Positions 8,867 through 17,065 are shown, counted from the stretch's first letter. The stretch is 64,000 nucleotides of DNA from Xanthomonas cucurbitae (GCF_002939885.1 NZ_MDED01000019.1:1-64000); one strand, 5' to 3'. A program made the numbers and translations. Notes: a model not told the origin generated them from the sequence alone.

Positions 8867-8882
8867 GCAATCACCGTGCCAA
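8867..8882 (-). promoter_or_regulatory. sigma-54 promoter of narK-nirBD-nasA-cobA
   Basis: TTGGCACG-GTGA-TTGC on the minus strand, with GG at 8880/8879 and GC at 8868/8867 exactly 10 bases apart. The expected start at about 8855 coincides with the first base of hairpin P1, so the transcript would open directly with the ANTAR target. Confidence 0.88.
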
Positions 8883-9010
8883 CTTGTTCACCCGGGCATC
8901 ATGACCAGACAAGTCGTTGAAAAATGGTTGATTTGATTGTGAGACGTCTGCCCATTACGGGATGCAGCGGTGCTGGTGCCAGTGCCTCGTTCCCGGCTTT
9001 CGTGCAGTGA

Positions 9011-9027
9011 TGCACCAAACCTGTGCG
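9011..9027. promoter_or_regulatory. candidate NtrC-type enhancer site
   Basis: TGCACC-AAACC-TGTGCG resembles the NtrC dyad TGCACC-N5-GGTGCA, about 155-170 bases upstream of the predicted nas start site, a usual enhancer distance for sigma-54 promoters. The right half-site is imperfect and only one such site is clear. Confidence 0.4.
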
Positions 9028-9125
9028 GTGGGTTTTCGAAGTGTCGCCGCGTGCCGGTCAGTGCGCGGCACCAAGCCGGAGCAGCCACTGGATCGCTCGC
9101 CCCATGCACACCGACCATCTCGACC

Positions 9126-9233
9126 GGTCCTTGCCCGCTCACCGTCGCGGGACCTTATGCGGCATGGATGCCGCATAAGAGCCTACATGGACGTACTTGC
9201 GGCGTGTCCCGCGATGGTGGGCGGGCAAGGGCC
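9126..9233 (+). repeat. 108-nt nested palindromic element
   Basis: Outer arms 9126-9153 and 9206-9233 are inverted repeats matching at 25 of 28 positions. Each of the three differences gives a G-U pair if the plus strand is transcribed. Immediately inside the left arm is a perfect 26-base palindrome (9154-9179, CTTATGCGGCAT and its complement), then a 26-base spacer with a short TAC/GTA stem. It lies between nasS and the nas promoter and resembles the mobile palindromic repeats dispersed in Xanthomonas intergenic regions. Copy number cannot be checked here. Confidence 0.7.
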
Positions 9234-9342
9234 TTGCAGCCACGTCTCAGATCAATGCTGAAGCACGTAATGCACAATTCAACCAACAAGCGCCAGACGC
9301 GTTTTTCGGCTTGAATACTGCGAGAAGGCGCAACCAGCCGCC

Positions 9343-10407
9343 TCAAAGCGTGTTGAACAACCGATTGCTGCGGTGATCGCTGTCCGGCACTGCCACACCC
9401 ACGCGCGCCGCAGCACGACGGTAGTTGTCCAGGCGATGGATATCGCGTAACCGCGCAATATCGTCGTGCTGGATGGCATGCCACCCCCACCGCTGGAACT
9501 GGCTCAGGAACCATTCGCCATCGGACAGCCACGGCATGTTCACCGCACCGTCGCGATGAAAGGCCAGCGACGTCGCATCGACATGCGGTGCATCGGCGTC
9601 GGCATCCAGGCACGCAGCAAGATGCGCTGCCGACACCCCGATATGCTGCGGTTCGGCCAGCCACTGCGCACACTGTGCGCGGTGGTCTGGCCCGGTATCC
9701 AGCCAGCGGCAGGCCTCCAGCACGCAGGCCGTCAGCTGCTGCGTCAGCTCTGGCTGCAGGGCGGCAAATTCGCGCCGGCACGCCAGCACCTTTTCCGGAT
9801 GGCCGGGCCACAGCTCACCGCTGCGGATGACCCGTGTCCCCACGCCTTGCGCCTGTGCCACGGCCGCCCACGGCTCGCCGGAGCAATAGCCATCCACCAG
9901 CCCGCTGCCCAGCGCGTCGGGCATCTGCGGCGGCGGGATGCTGAGCACATCGACAGCACGCATCGGGTCCACCCCGCCGGCGGCCAGCCAGTAATACAGC
10001 CACAACGCATGCGTACCGGTGGGAAAGGTCTGCGCAAAGACCGCGCGTCGCCCCAGGCCGGCCAGTGCCTGCGGCAACGCCTGGCCGTCGGCCAGCGCCT
10101 GCGCCAAGGCAGGCGCCAGGGTGATCGCCTGACCGTTGTGGTTGAGCGTCATCAGCAAGGCCATCGCGCATTGCGGCCCGGCAATGCCCAGGTCGATGGC
10201 GTACACCAGGCTGGCCAGCGCGTGGGCGGCCTCCACCTCGCCCGCCAGCAGTCGATCGCGCACGCCCGCCCACGAGGCCTGCCGTTGCAGATCCAGGTGC
10301 AGGCCATGCGCATGGTCCAGCCCCAGCCGCTGCGCAGCCACCAGCGGCGCGCAATCGATCAGCGGCATATAGGCCACGCGCAGTACGGGAAGGTCGGCTC
10401 GACTCAT
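9343..10407 (-). CDS. nasS: nitrate sensor NasS (cytoplasmic NrtA/CmpA-like protein)
   Basis: A 354-residue protein of the nitrate/bicarbonate-binding NrtA/CmpA fold, starting VLRVAYMPLIDCAPLVAAQRLGL, with family motifs FPTGTHALWLYYWLAAGG and GLVDGYCSGEPW. There is no signal peptide or lipobox, so it is cytosolic, which distinguishes the sensor NasS from transporter-associated binding proteins. In known systems NasS holds the antiterminator NasT inactive until nitrate or nitrite binds. It starts 4 bases after the nasT stop and lies just upstream of the nas leader, the arrangement expected for a NasT-NasS pair. No permease genes for an ABC transporter are present. Confidence 0.88.
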   Translation of the reverse strand: MSRADLPVLRVAYMPLIDCAPLVAAQRLGLDHAHGLHLDLQRQASWAGVRDRLLAGEVEAAHALASLVYAIDLGIAGPQCAMALLMTLNHNGQAITLAPALAQALADGQALPQALAGLGRRAVFAQTFPTGTHALWLYYWLAAGGVDPMRAVDVLSIPPPQMPDALGSGLVDGYCSGEPWAAVAQAQGVGTRVIRSGELWPGHPEKVLACRREFAALQPELTQQLTACVLEACRWLDTGPDHRAQCAQWLAEPQHIGVSAAHLAACLDADADAPHVDATSLAFHRDGAVNMPWLSDGEWFLSQFQRWGWHAIQHDDIARLRDIHRLDNYRRAAARVGVAVPDSDHRSNRLFNTL

Positions 10408-10411
10408 CGGT

Positions 10412-10984
10412 TCATCCCAGCAATTCGGCCATCGCCACGATGCGACGCGCCACTTCGGCCAGCTTGACGCCCTGCTTCATTGCCTGCTGGCGCAGCGCGG
10501 CATAGGCATCGGCCTCGCTGAGGCCGCGTTTTTCCATCAGCAGACCCTTGGCGCGGTCGATCTGCTTGCGGTCCTGCAAGGCTTGCTGCACGTCGTCCAG
10601 GCGCTTGCGCATGCTGCTTTCGTGCGCAAACCGCGCCAGCGCCACCTGCACGATCGGCGCCAACCGCGCCGGCGCCAGGCCATCGACCACATACGCGGTA
10701 ACACCCGCACCGACCGCGGCATGGATCAGTGCATCGTCGCCATCGCCGGAAAACATCACCACCGGTCGCGGCGCATGCGTGTGCAGCATCGACAACTGCT
10801 CCAGGGTGTCGCGCGAGGGCGAATCCACGTCGATCACCACCACATCCGGCTGCTGGCTCTGCACCGCATGCAGCAAGGCACCGACCGAAGCCACGTCATC
10901 GAGCACCGTGTAGCCGGCGCGGGTGAGTGCCTGGCGCAATTGGCCGATCGGCTTTTCGGTATCGTTGACCAGCAAAACACGCAT
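10412..10984 (-). CDS. nasT: ANTAR-domain transcription antiterminator NasT
   Basis: A 190-residue protein with an N-terminal receiver-like domain (residues 1-120; acidic D8 and D52) and a C-terminal ANTAR RNA-binding domain (about 125-186) with the typical DRAKGLLMEKRGLSEADAYAALR core. ANTAR proteins bind paired hexaloop hairpins and prevent terminator formation; exactly such a leader lies before narK. ATG at 10984 is the only start that begins with the first receiver strand. Co-transcribed with nasS and divergent from the cysG-like gene. The lack of a dedicated histidine kinase and the NasS neighbour suggest control by protein sequestration, not phosphorylation. Confidence 0.92.
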   Translation of the reverse strand: MRVLLVNDTEKPIGQLRQALTRAGYTVLDDVASVGALLHAVQSQQPDVVVIDVDSPSRDTLEQLSMLHTHAPRPVVMFSGDGDDALIHAAVGAGVTAYVVDGLAPARLAPIVQVALARFAHESSMRKRLDDVQQALQDRKQIDRAKGLLMEKRGLSEADAYAALRQQAMKQGVKLAEVARRIVAMAELLG

Positions 10985-11068
10985 TGGCGGCAGCGAGGCG
11001 TGTGGACGTACTCCGATGGTGCCATGCAACATGCCGTTGGTGCGAGTCATCTTTCCGGGAGTGAGCCG

Positions 11069-12073
11069 ATGCCGTTGTTTCCGTTGTTCGCCAATCTGCA
11101 GGGGCGCGCCGTGCTGGTGATCGGTGGCGGCGAGGTCGCCACGCGCAAGGTGCTGGCGCTGCTCAAGGCCGGTGCGCAGATCCGCCTGTACGCGCATGCG
11201 CTCTCGCCCGAGCTTGCGGAGCTGATGCAGGCCGGTCGCTTCGAGCAACTGGGGGGCGCATTCGATCCTGCCTGGATCGATACGGTATGGCTGGTGGTTG
11301 CGGCCACCGACGACACCGACTTGAACCAACGCGTGGCCGCCGCCGCAGGCGCACGCCAGCGCCTGGTCAACGTGGTGGACGATGCCGAGTTATCCACCTA
11401 TCAGGTGCCGGCGATCGTGGACCGCGACCCGCTGGTGATCGCCATTTCGTCCGCAGGCGCCGCCCCGATGCTGGCACGGCGCCTGCGCGAGCGGCTGGAG
11501 CGCGAGCTGGATGCATCAGTCGGCCGCTTCGCCGGCCTGTTTGCGCAGCATCGCGAGCGCATCCGCAGCCAGTTCCCGGACATGAACCGGCGCCGGCGCT
11601 GGTTCGATCGCGTCATCGACGGCCAGGTGCCTCTGCTGCTGCAGTCCGGCGACGAGGCAGCGGCCGAAGCCGCATTCACTGCGGCGTTGGACGACGCCGG
11701 CACGGTGCCGGCGCGCGGCAGCGTGCAGCTGGTGGGTACCGGACCAGGCGATCCAGGCCTGCTCACCTTGAAGGCGCTGCGTGCGATGAACCTGGCCGAC
11801 GTGCTGGTGGCCGGCGACGACATTCCCGATGCAGTGCTCGAACTGGCGCGCCGCGACGCCTCCCGTCGCAGCATGCCGCACGCTGCCGAAGCGCAGCTGG
11901 CCCTGCTGCTGCAACTGGCCGGCGACGGGCTGCACGTGGTCGCGCTGCGCAGCGGCACCGGCTACGACGACGTTGCTGCCGCGCCGATAGAATCCGCGTT
12001 GCGGGCACAGGGGCTGGTCTGCGAACGCGTGCCGGGCATCTACCAGGAGCGGCGCAAGCGGCCTGCTGCGTAA
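11069..12073 (+). CDS. cysG: sirohaem synthase, CysG-like with truncated methylase domain
   Basis: A 334-residue protein. The N-terminal about 210 residues form the precorrin-2 dehydrogenase/ferrochelatase domain: Rossmann motif VIGGGEVATRK (17-27), VNVVDDAELSTYQVPAI and SAGAAPMLARRLRERLE. The C-terminal about 120 residues begin like a SUMT domain (VGTGPGDPGLLTLKA), but the domain is about half the normal 240 residues and the GGD-type active loop is replaced by LRSGTGYDD. It probably oxidises precorrin-2 and inserts iron while CobA methylates. GGGAG lies 8 bases before ATG 11069. Divergent from nasT. CysG also serves sulphite reductase, so a role beyond nitrate is likely. Confidence 0.85.
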   Translation: MPLFPLFANLQGRAVLVIGGGEVATRKVLALLKAGAQIRLYAHALSPELAELMQAGRFEQLGGAFDPAWIDTVWLVVAATDDTDLNQRVAAAAGARQRLVNVVDDAELSTYQVPAIVDRDPLVIAISSAGAAPMLARRLRERLERELDASVGRFAGLFAQHRERIRSQFPDMNRRRRWFDRVIDGQVPLLLQSGDEAAAEAAFTAALDDAGTVPARGSVQLVGTGPGDPGLLTLKALRAMNLADVLVAGDDIPDAVLELARRDASRRSMPHAAEAQLALLLQLAGDGLHVVALRSGTGYDDVAAAPIESALRAQGLVCERVPGIYQERRKRPAA

Positions 12074-12201
12074 TCGCTCAGGTGACCACGGCTGCGGAGC
12101 ACTGCGCGCCTTTCAGGACGCAGCAGAAAGCAGTCTGCAGCTGGCATGCAAGCGTCAATGGCAGGCAGCGTGCAGGGCAGCGACATACTTGCTCCAACAC
12201 G

Positions 12202-12564
12202 TCACTCCTTCGGCAGTCGCTTGCGCGCACTGTCGCGCACATCGATGTCGAAGGTCACCTGCAGCGCCATGTGCTCCGCATGCCCGGCGCCCGCGTCGAA
12301 GCTGAAATGCAATCCCTCGCGGCTCGGCAAGCGACGCACATGCTCTTCCAGCGCGTCGCGCGGCACCAGCAACTGCCAGTGGTCGGTGGCGCAATTACAG
12401 GCCGCGTGACCACCGGTCAGGCTCACACTGTGGCGTACCAGGCGCGCCCCCTGCCCGCTGGGCAGCCGGCTCAGATTATCCACGCTCTGCCCGGCCAGCA
12501 GCCTCGCCAGTTCGTCCTCGTCGATACGGAACCGCACCTGCTGGCCTTCAATCTGGATTTTCAT
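12202..12564 (-). CDS. DUF7009-like conserved hypothetical protein
   Basis: A 120-residue soluble protein opening MKIQIEGQQVRFRIDEDELARLL, the pattern of DUF7009 proteins (MKIRIKGNSIRFRL type). No catalytic motif is recognised. Two cysteines (CNC near residue 56) and several histidines could bind a metal, but this is speculation. Its start lies 17 bases inside the end of mobA, so the two are probably translationally coupled and the protein may assist molybdenum-cofactor or nitrate metabolism. It is the last gene of the moeA-mobA unit. Confidence 0.65.
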   Translation of the reverse strand: MKIQIEGQQVRFRIDEDELARLLAGQSVDNLSRLPSGQGARLVRHSVSLTGGHAACNCATDHWQLLVPRDALEEHVRRLPSREGLHFSFDAGAGHAEHMALQVTFDIDVRDSARKRLPKE

Positions 12565-13126
12565 GGATGAGCTGGCTCCACTGCTCGGGCGTATTGCAAT
12601 TGACGAACGCGGCGCGTTCGCTGGCGGTGACAGCCACGCGATGACACTGCAGCAATTGTTGCAAGGCGCGCAGCGAGCGGCCTGAAGCCACCCCTGCCAT
12701 CAGCGCCGCCAAGGACTCGCGCACGCACGCATCGATGCACAGCCGCATCGGCAGCATCTGCGCGTCGAAGGTGACGCAGCGCTGCGGCGCGGCAGCCAGC
12801 AACCGCTCCAGCAGCGGCATCGACAACAGCGGCATATCCACCGGTACCACCACCAGCGTGGTCGCATCGCTCAGCTGCGCGATCACGCTCGCCAGGCCAC
12901 CGAGCGGTCCCAGGTCCGGCTGTGTATCGACGATACCGGGATGTCCAGGACGATCGCCACTGACCAGCACCTCCTGCGCGCCTGCGCTGTGTAGTAGTGC
13001 CTGCATGTGCGCAAGCAATGGCCGCCCGCGCCAGGGCAGCAGGGCCTTGTCGCGTCCCATCCGCGATGAGCGCCCGCCCGCCAACACCAGGCCGGTCCAG
13101 CCAGGCGCCGGCGGCGGAGGTCTCAT
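12548..13126 (-). CDS. mobA: molybdenum cofactor guanylyltransferase
   Basis: A 192-residue MobA that attaches GMP to molybdopterin, making the bis-MGD cofactor NasA requires. The nucleotide-binding loop LAGGRSSRMGRDK (15-27) and the VVPVDMPLL segment (about 93-101) are the family hallmarks; the second acidic motif near the C-terminus reads FVNCNTPEQW. The ATG at 13126 overlaps the moeA stop (ATGA). Shorter by a few residues than many MobA proteins but complete. Confidence 0.9.
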   Translation of the reverse strand: MRPPPPAPGWTGLVLAGGRSSRMGRDKALLPWRGRPLLAHMQALLHSAGAQEVLVSGDRPGHPGIVDTQPDLGPLGGLASVIAQLSDATTLVVVPVDMPLLSMPLLERLLAAAPQRCVTFDAQMLPMRLCIDACVRESLAALMAGVASGRSLRALQQLLQCHRVAVTASERAAFVNCNTPEQWSQLIHENPD

Positions 13127-14382
13127 GGTTCGAACGCTGGCGCGGCTGGCTGCAGATGCCCCACGCCGTAGACCTGCACCCGCGTGCTGGGGGCAGCACC
13201 TTCCGGCTGCGGTTCCAGCACCGCCCAGGCGTTGGCCTGCAACAAGGGCACCACGCGGAACGATTCCTGCTGTGGCAGCACCTGCACCGACAACACACCC
13301 GCGCCATCGCACAACAGGCGTGCGCGCAGGTGTTGTCGCCAGATGGGGCGTGCCTGCAGCGGCGTGCGCAAGACCACCGGCAGGCCATGCTCCGGCGGCA
13401 GGCCGAGCAGCCCACGCAAGGCCGGCTCGACGAAGAATCGCAGCCCCGCAGCGCTCGCCATCGGGTTGCCCGGCAGGCCGACGTACAGCACGCCGTCGGG
13501 CAGGCGCGCCAGCAGCACCGGCTTGCCCGGCCGCACCGCCACCTTGTGGAACAGCAGCTGCGCGCCATGCCGGGCCAGCGCATCGGGAATGAAATCGTAG
13601 CGCCCGCGCGACACCGCGCCAGTGCTGAGGATCAGTTGCGCGCCAGATGCACGCGCCTGTGCCAGGGCCAGATCGAATGCTGCCACCTCATCGCCCACCC
13701 GCCCCTGCCAGACCGGACGCGCACCGGCCGCACGCAGCTGGCTGAGCAGATAGGCACTGGTGCCGTCGCGGATCTGCCCCGGCTGCAACGGCTGGGCGGG
13801 GTCGCCGACCAGCTCGCGGCCGGTGGCGATCAAGGCCACCGGGGGTTGCCGCATCACGTCCACCCGCGCGCAGCCCAGCCCCGCCAGCAGCAGTGCATGC
13901 GCACCACGCAACACGGTGCCGGCCGCGATCACCCGATCGTTGACGGCCACGTCCTCGCCACGCCGACGGATATGCTGGCCGACACGCACGTCCGCCCGCA
14001 GGCGGATCCGCCCGGGACGCCCGTCCTGCTGCGCCGCCAGCACATCGATCTGCTCGATCGGAACCACCGCATCGGCGCCTGCCGGCAAACCGGCTCCGGT
14101 CATGATCTCCCAAGCGTCGCCGGCTGCATGCGCAGGATCCTCGCCTGCAGCCAGGGTCGCAGCGATGCAATGCTCGCTGCCCGCCGCAGCGCCCTGCCCT
14201 GCCGTGGCCAGCGCCACCCCATCCATCGCACTGTTGTCGAAGGGCGGCAACGCGTCCGGGCTCAACAAATCCTGCGCCAGCACACGGCCTTGCGCATCGG
14301 CGCTGTCCACCGATTCGCTCGCAAGCGGCATTACCTGCTGTTGCAGGCACGCAAGCGCCTCGGCATAGCTGATCGTGAGCAA
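13123..14382 (-). CDS. moeA: molybdopterin molybdenumtransferase (first paralogue)
   Basis: About 419 residues; MoeA inserts molybdate into adenylylated molybdopterin. Family motifs are LPPFDNSAMDGVAL, IMTGAGLPAGADAVVP, a central MoCF domain with STGAVSRGRYDF and LPGNPMASAAG, and a C-terminal beta-barrel. The start is uncertain: the first usable codon in a plausible place is TTG at 14382 (then LTISYAEAL, matching MoeA N-termini); no ribosome site is visible and the frame continues upstream without ATG. Overlaps mobA by ATGA. The usual GGVS of the MoCF loop reads GAVS here, a conservative change. A second moeA lies at 15845. Confidence 0.85.
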   Translation of the reverse strand: MLTISYAEALACLQQQVMPLASESVDSADAQGRVLAQDLLSPDALPPFDNSAMDGVALATAGQGAAAGSEHCIAATLAAGEDPAHAAGDAWEIMTGAGLPAGADAVVPIEQIDVLAAQQDGRPGRIRLRADVRVGQHIRRRGEDVAVNDRVIAAGTVLRGAHALLLAGLGCARVDVMRQPPVALIATGRELVGDPAQPLQPGQIRDGTSAYLLSQLRAAGARPVWQGRVGDEVAAFDLALAQARASGAQLILSTGAVSRGRYDFIPDALARHGAQLLFHKVAVRPGKPVLLARLPDGVLYVGLPGNPMASAAGLRFFVEPALRGLLGLPPEHGLPVVLRTPLQARPIWRQHLRARLLCDGAGVLSVQVLPQQESFRVVPLLQANAWAVLEPQPEGAAPSTRVQVYGVGHLQPAAPAFEP

Positions 14383-14600
14383 GGCGATAGCCGGGTTCGA
14401 TGAATACCCGACTAGAATACCCGGCCGTCCGCGCAGCAGGTATCGCACCGGTCGCAGTAGCCGCTTGCGACTCCGCCACGACGCCGGACGCTGCTCGAAT
14501 ACCTGCCCCGCGCTTGCAGCGCAGGCAACGCCGCGGTGATGGCATACCGCCTGCACTGGCCGGTCGCGCCCCTGTACGGGCTTTGCGCGACAATAGCCGC

Positions 14601-15743
14601 ATGAGCAACCACGATCTCGTTCCCGCCGACGCCCGCGCCCGCGCCTTGCACGGCGCGTTGCTGATCGACATCCGCCACCCGCACGAGCGCGTCGGCGGCC
14701 AGGCAGAAGGCGCGCTGGCCATCGCACAGGCCGAACTGGAACAGTTCCCCGCCCAGCACCTGCCCGATACCGGGCGCGAGGTCCTCCTGATCTGCCAGAG
14801 CGGCCAGCGTTCCGCGCGCACCGCCGCCCAGCTGCGTGCGTATGGCTATGCGCGGGTGCAATCCGTGCTGGGCGGCACCGCCGCATGGGTGCGCGACGGG
14901 CTGCCCACGGTGCGGCCCAGCCTGCCGCCGGACGAGCAGGACTTCCTGGAGCGTTATTCGCGGCATCTCCGGCTGCCGCACGTCGGCCTCGACGGCCAGC
15001 AGCGCCTGGCGCGCGCACGCGTGCTGCTGATCGGCGCCGGCGGCCTCGGCTCGCCGGCCGCGTTCTATCTGGCCGCCGCCGGTGTGGGTCACTTGCGGAT
15101 CGCCGACGACGACGTGGTGGACCGCAGCAACCTGCAGCGCCAGATCCTGCACACCGAAGACAGCGTTGGCAGCGCCAAGGTCGCGTCGGCCGCGCAGCGG
15201 CTGGGCGCGCTCAACCCGCGCGTGCAGGTCGAGCCGGTGCGCTGCCGCGTCACCAGCGACACTGTGGAACGGTTGCTGCAGGACGTGGATGTGGTGGTCG
15301 ACGGCGCCGACAACTTCCCCGCCCGCTATCTGCTCAACGACGCCTGCGTCCGCCTCGGCAAGCCGCTGGTGTACGGGGCGGTGCAACAGTTCGAAGGCCA
15401 GCTCAGCGTGTTCGACGCCGGCCGCCAGCGTGGGCAAGCGCCCTGCTACCGCTGCCTGTTCCCCGAGCCGCCACCGCCCGAGTTCGCACCCAATTGCGCC
15501 GAGGCCGGCGTGCTTGGCGTCCTGCCTGGGGTGATCGGCCTGCTGCAGGCGACCGAAGCGGTGAAGTTGCTGCTCGGCATTGGCGACAGCCTGGCCGGGC
15601 GCCTGCTCAGCTTCGATGCACTGGCGATGCGCTTTCGCGAGATCCGCCTGCGGCCGGATCCGCACTGCCCGGTCTGCGCGCCCGACGCACGCTTTGCCGG
15701 CTACCCGGATTACGCGGCATTTTGCGGTAGCGCGATCGATTGA
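14601..15743 (+). CDS. rhodanese-ThiF/MoeB fusion, sulphur-carrier adenylyltransferase
   Basis: A 380-residue protein with a rhodanese domain first (about 1-105; active loop C65-QSGQRS) and an E1-like ThiF/MoeB domain second (about 115-370). The latter has the ATP loop GAGGLGSP (145-152), DDDVVDRSNLQRQ, VDGADNFPARYLLND and two zinc-binding CxxC pairs (CYRC, CPVC). It would adenylylate the C-terminus of a sulphur carrier such as MoaD or ThiS and pass sulphur to it. Eukaryotic MOCS3 has the domains in the opposite order. ATG at 14601 follows a CAATAG element by a few bases, so the message may be leaderless. Divergent from moeA-mobA. Confidence 0.85.
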   Translation: MSNHDLVPADARARALHGALLIDIRHPHERVGGQAEGALAIAQAELEQFPAQHLPDTGREVLLICQSGQRSARTAAQLRAYGYARVQSVLGGTAAWVRDGLPTVRPSLPPDEQDFLERYSRHLRLPHVGLDGQQRLARARVLLIGAGGLGSPAAFYLAAAGVGHLRIADDDVVDRSNLQRQILHTEDSVGSAKVASAAQRLGALNPRVQVEPVRCRVTSDTVERLLQDVDVVVDGADNFPARYLLNDACVRLGKPLVYGAVQQFEGQLSVFDAGRQRGQAPCYRCLFPEPPPPEFAPNCAEAGVLGVLPGVIGLLQATEAVKLLLGIGDSLAGRLLSFDALAMRFREIRLRPDPHCPVCAPDARFAGYPDYAAFCGSAID

Positions 15744-15844
15744 ACCCGGCCATGGCGCCGCCGCGGTGCGCCAGCGCAGGTCAGCACGTCACCCGGCATC
15801 GTCGTTGACCCACTGCAGCGGGCACATGGCCGCCTTGCACACGC

Positions 15845-17065
15845 TCACAGGGCATAGGGAATCACCCGCACGATTTCACCGGCCTCGAAACGACGCGCCT
15901 GCTCCGGCAGCACGATCAACGCATTGCTGTCGGCGGCACCGCGCAGCAGGTGCGAGGCATCGCCGCGATGCGGCAACGCGCTCAAGCGCCCATCCGCGCC
16001 GCATTCCAGCCGCCCGCGCAGGAATTCCCGCCGCTCGTGGCGCTTCTCCCAGGGGCTGGCCAGCGCGGCATGCCACAGCGCTCGCGGCTCGCTGCGACCC
16101 TGCAGGCCATCCAGCAGCGGCACGCCGTAGGCGATCAGCGTCGCCAGTACCGACACCGGATTGCCTGGCAATCCCAACACCAGGCAACGCCCGATCTGCC
16201 CCAGCACCGCCGGCATCCCCGGGCGCATGCGCACGCGCCAGAAGTGGATCCGGCCCAGTTCCCCGATCAACCGCGGCAGATAATCCTTTTCGCCGGCAGA
16301 GACGCCGCCACAGGTGATGACCACATCGAAGGCCGCCGCCGCATCTTCCAGCATGCTGCGGATGCGTTGCGGATCGTCCGGCAGGGTGGGCCAGGCGGTA
16401 GGCGCATAGCCCAGCGCCCGCAGCTGCGCCATCAGCATGTCGCGGTTGCTGTTGTAGATCTGCCCGGGGCCCAGCGGTATGCCCGGCTCCACCAGTTCGT
16501 CGCCGGTGGCCAGCACCGCAATGGTGGGCCGCGGCGCCACCGCCAACCGCGAGACGCCAAGCGCTGCCGCCAGCCCGATGCGCGCCGGGGTCAGTACCTG
16601 CCCGGCCTGGATCACCAGGTCGCCGGCACGCACATCGCTGCCAGCCAGGCGCACGGAGGCACCCGCGCCTGGCGCAGCGAGGATGACCACGATCCCATCG
16701 CGCTCTTCGGTGTCTTCCTTGGGCACCACGGTGTCGGCACCGGCCGGCAGCGGCGCGCCGGTGGTGATGCGCAGGCATTGCCCCGGACCCAGCGTGCCGT
16801 CCCAACGTTGGCCGGCAAACTGTTCGCCGACCAGCTGCAGGCGGGTTTGCGCGTCCACCAGATCGGCATGCCGCAGCGCAAAGCCGTCCATCGCACTATT
16901 GGCGAACGGAGGCAGCGCCAGCGGCGCAATCAGATCGCCGGCGCTGATACGCCCATCGGCGCGTGCGTTGGGAATGGTTTCGTCCGGTGGACGATGGGCG
17001 CCCGCCACGGCATGCAGGATCTGCAGCGCCTGCGCGTAGGCAATACGGCTGGGATACTCGTTCAT
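15845..17065 (-). CDS. moeA: molybdopterin molybdenumtransferase (second paralogue)
   Basis: A 406-residue MoeA with all family motifs: LPPFANSAMDGFALR, RITTGAPLPAGADTVVPKED, TCGGVSAGEKDYLP and GLPGNPVSVLATL. Compared with the paralogue at 13123 it keeps the standard GGVS motif and has an ATG start (17065), so it is the better candidate for the housekeeping molybdenum-insertion enzyme. The gene stands alone on the minus strand between the convergent ThiF fusion and der. Two MoeA copies may serve different Mo-enzymes or split nitrate-induced and constitutive supply. Confidence 0.9.
   Translation of the reverse strand: MNEYPSRIAYAQALQILHAVAGAHRPPDETIPNARADGRISAGDLIAPLALPPFANSAMDGFALRHADLVDAQTRLQLVGEQFAGQRWDGTLGPGQCLRITTGAPLPAGADTVVPKEDTEERDGIVVILAAPGAGASVRLAGSDVRAGDLVIQAGQVLTPARIGLAAALGVSRLAVAPRPTIAVLATGDELVEPGIPLGPGQIYNSNRDMLMAQLRALGYAPTAWPTLPDDPQRIRSMLEDAAAAFDVVITCGGVSAGEKDYLPRLIGELGRIHFWRVRMRPGMPAVLGQIGRCLVLGLPGNPVSVLATLIAYGVPLLDGLQGRSEPRALWHAALASPWEKRHERREFLRGRLECGADGRLSALPHRGDASHLLRGAADSNALIVLPEQARRFEAGEIVRVIPYAL

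Noticed and set aside
9154..9179. Perfect 26-base palindrome considered as a simple terminator of nasS
   Set aside because: It lies more than 150 bases beyond nasS, has no T-run and is nested in larger inverted arms, so it belongs to a repeat element.
1..17000. Nitrate cluster considered as a respiratory (nar/nap) system
   Set aside because: Single-chain NasA with a BFD domain, NirBD and no NarGHI, NapAB or signal peptides indicate assimilation.
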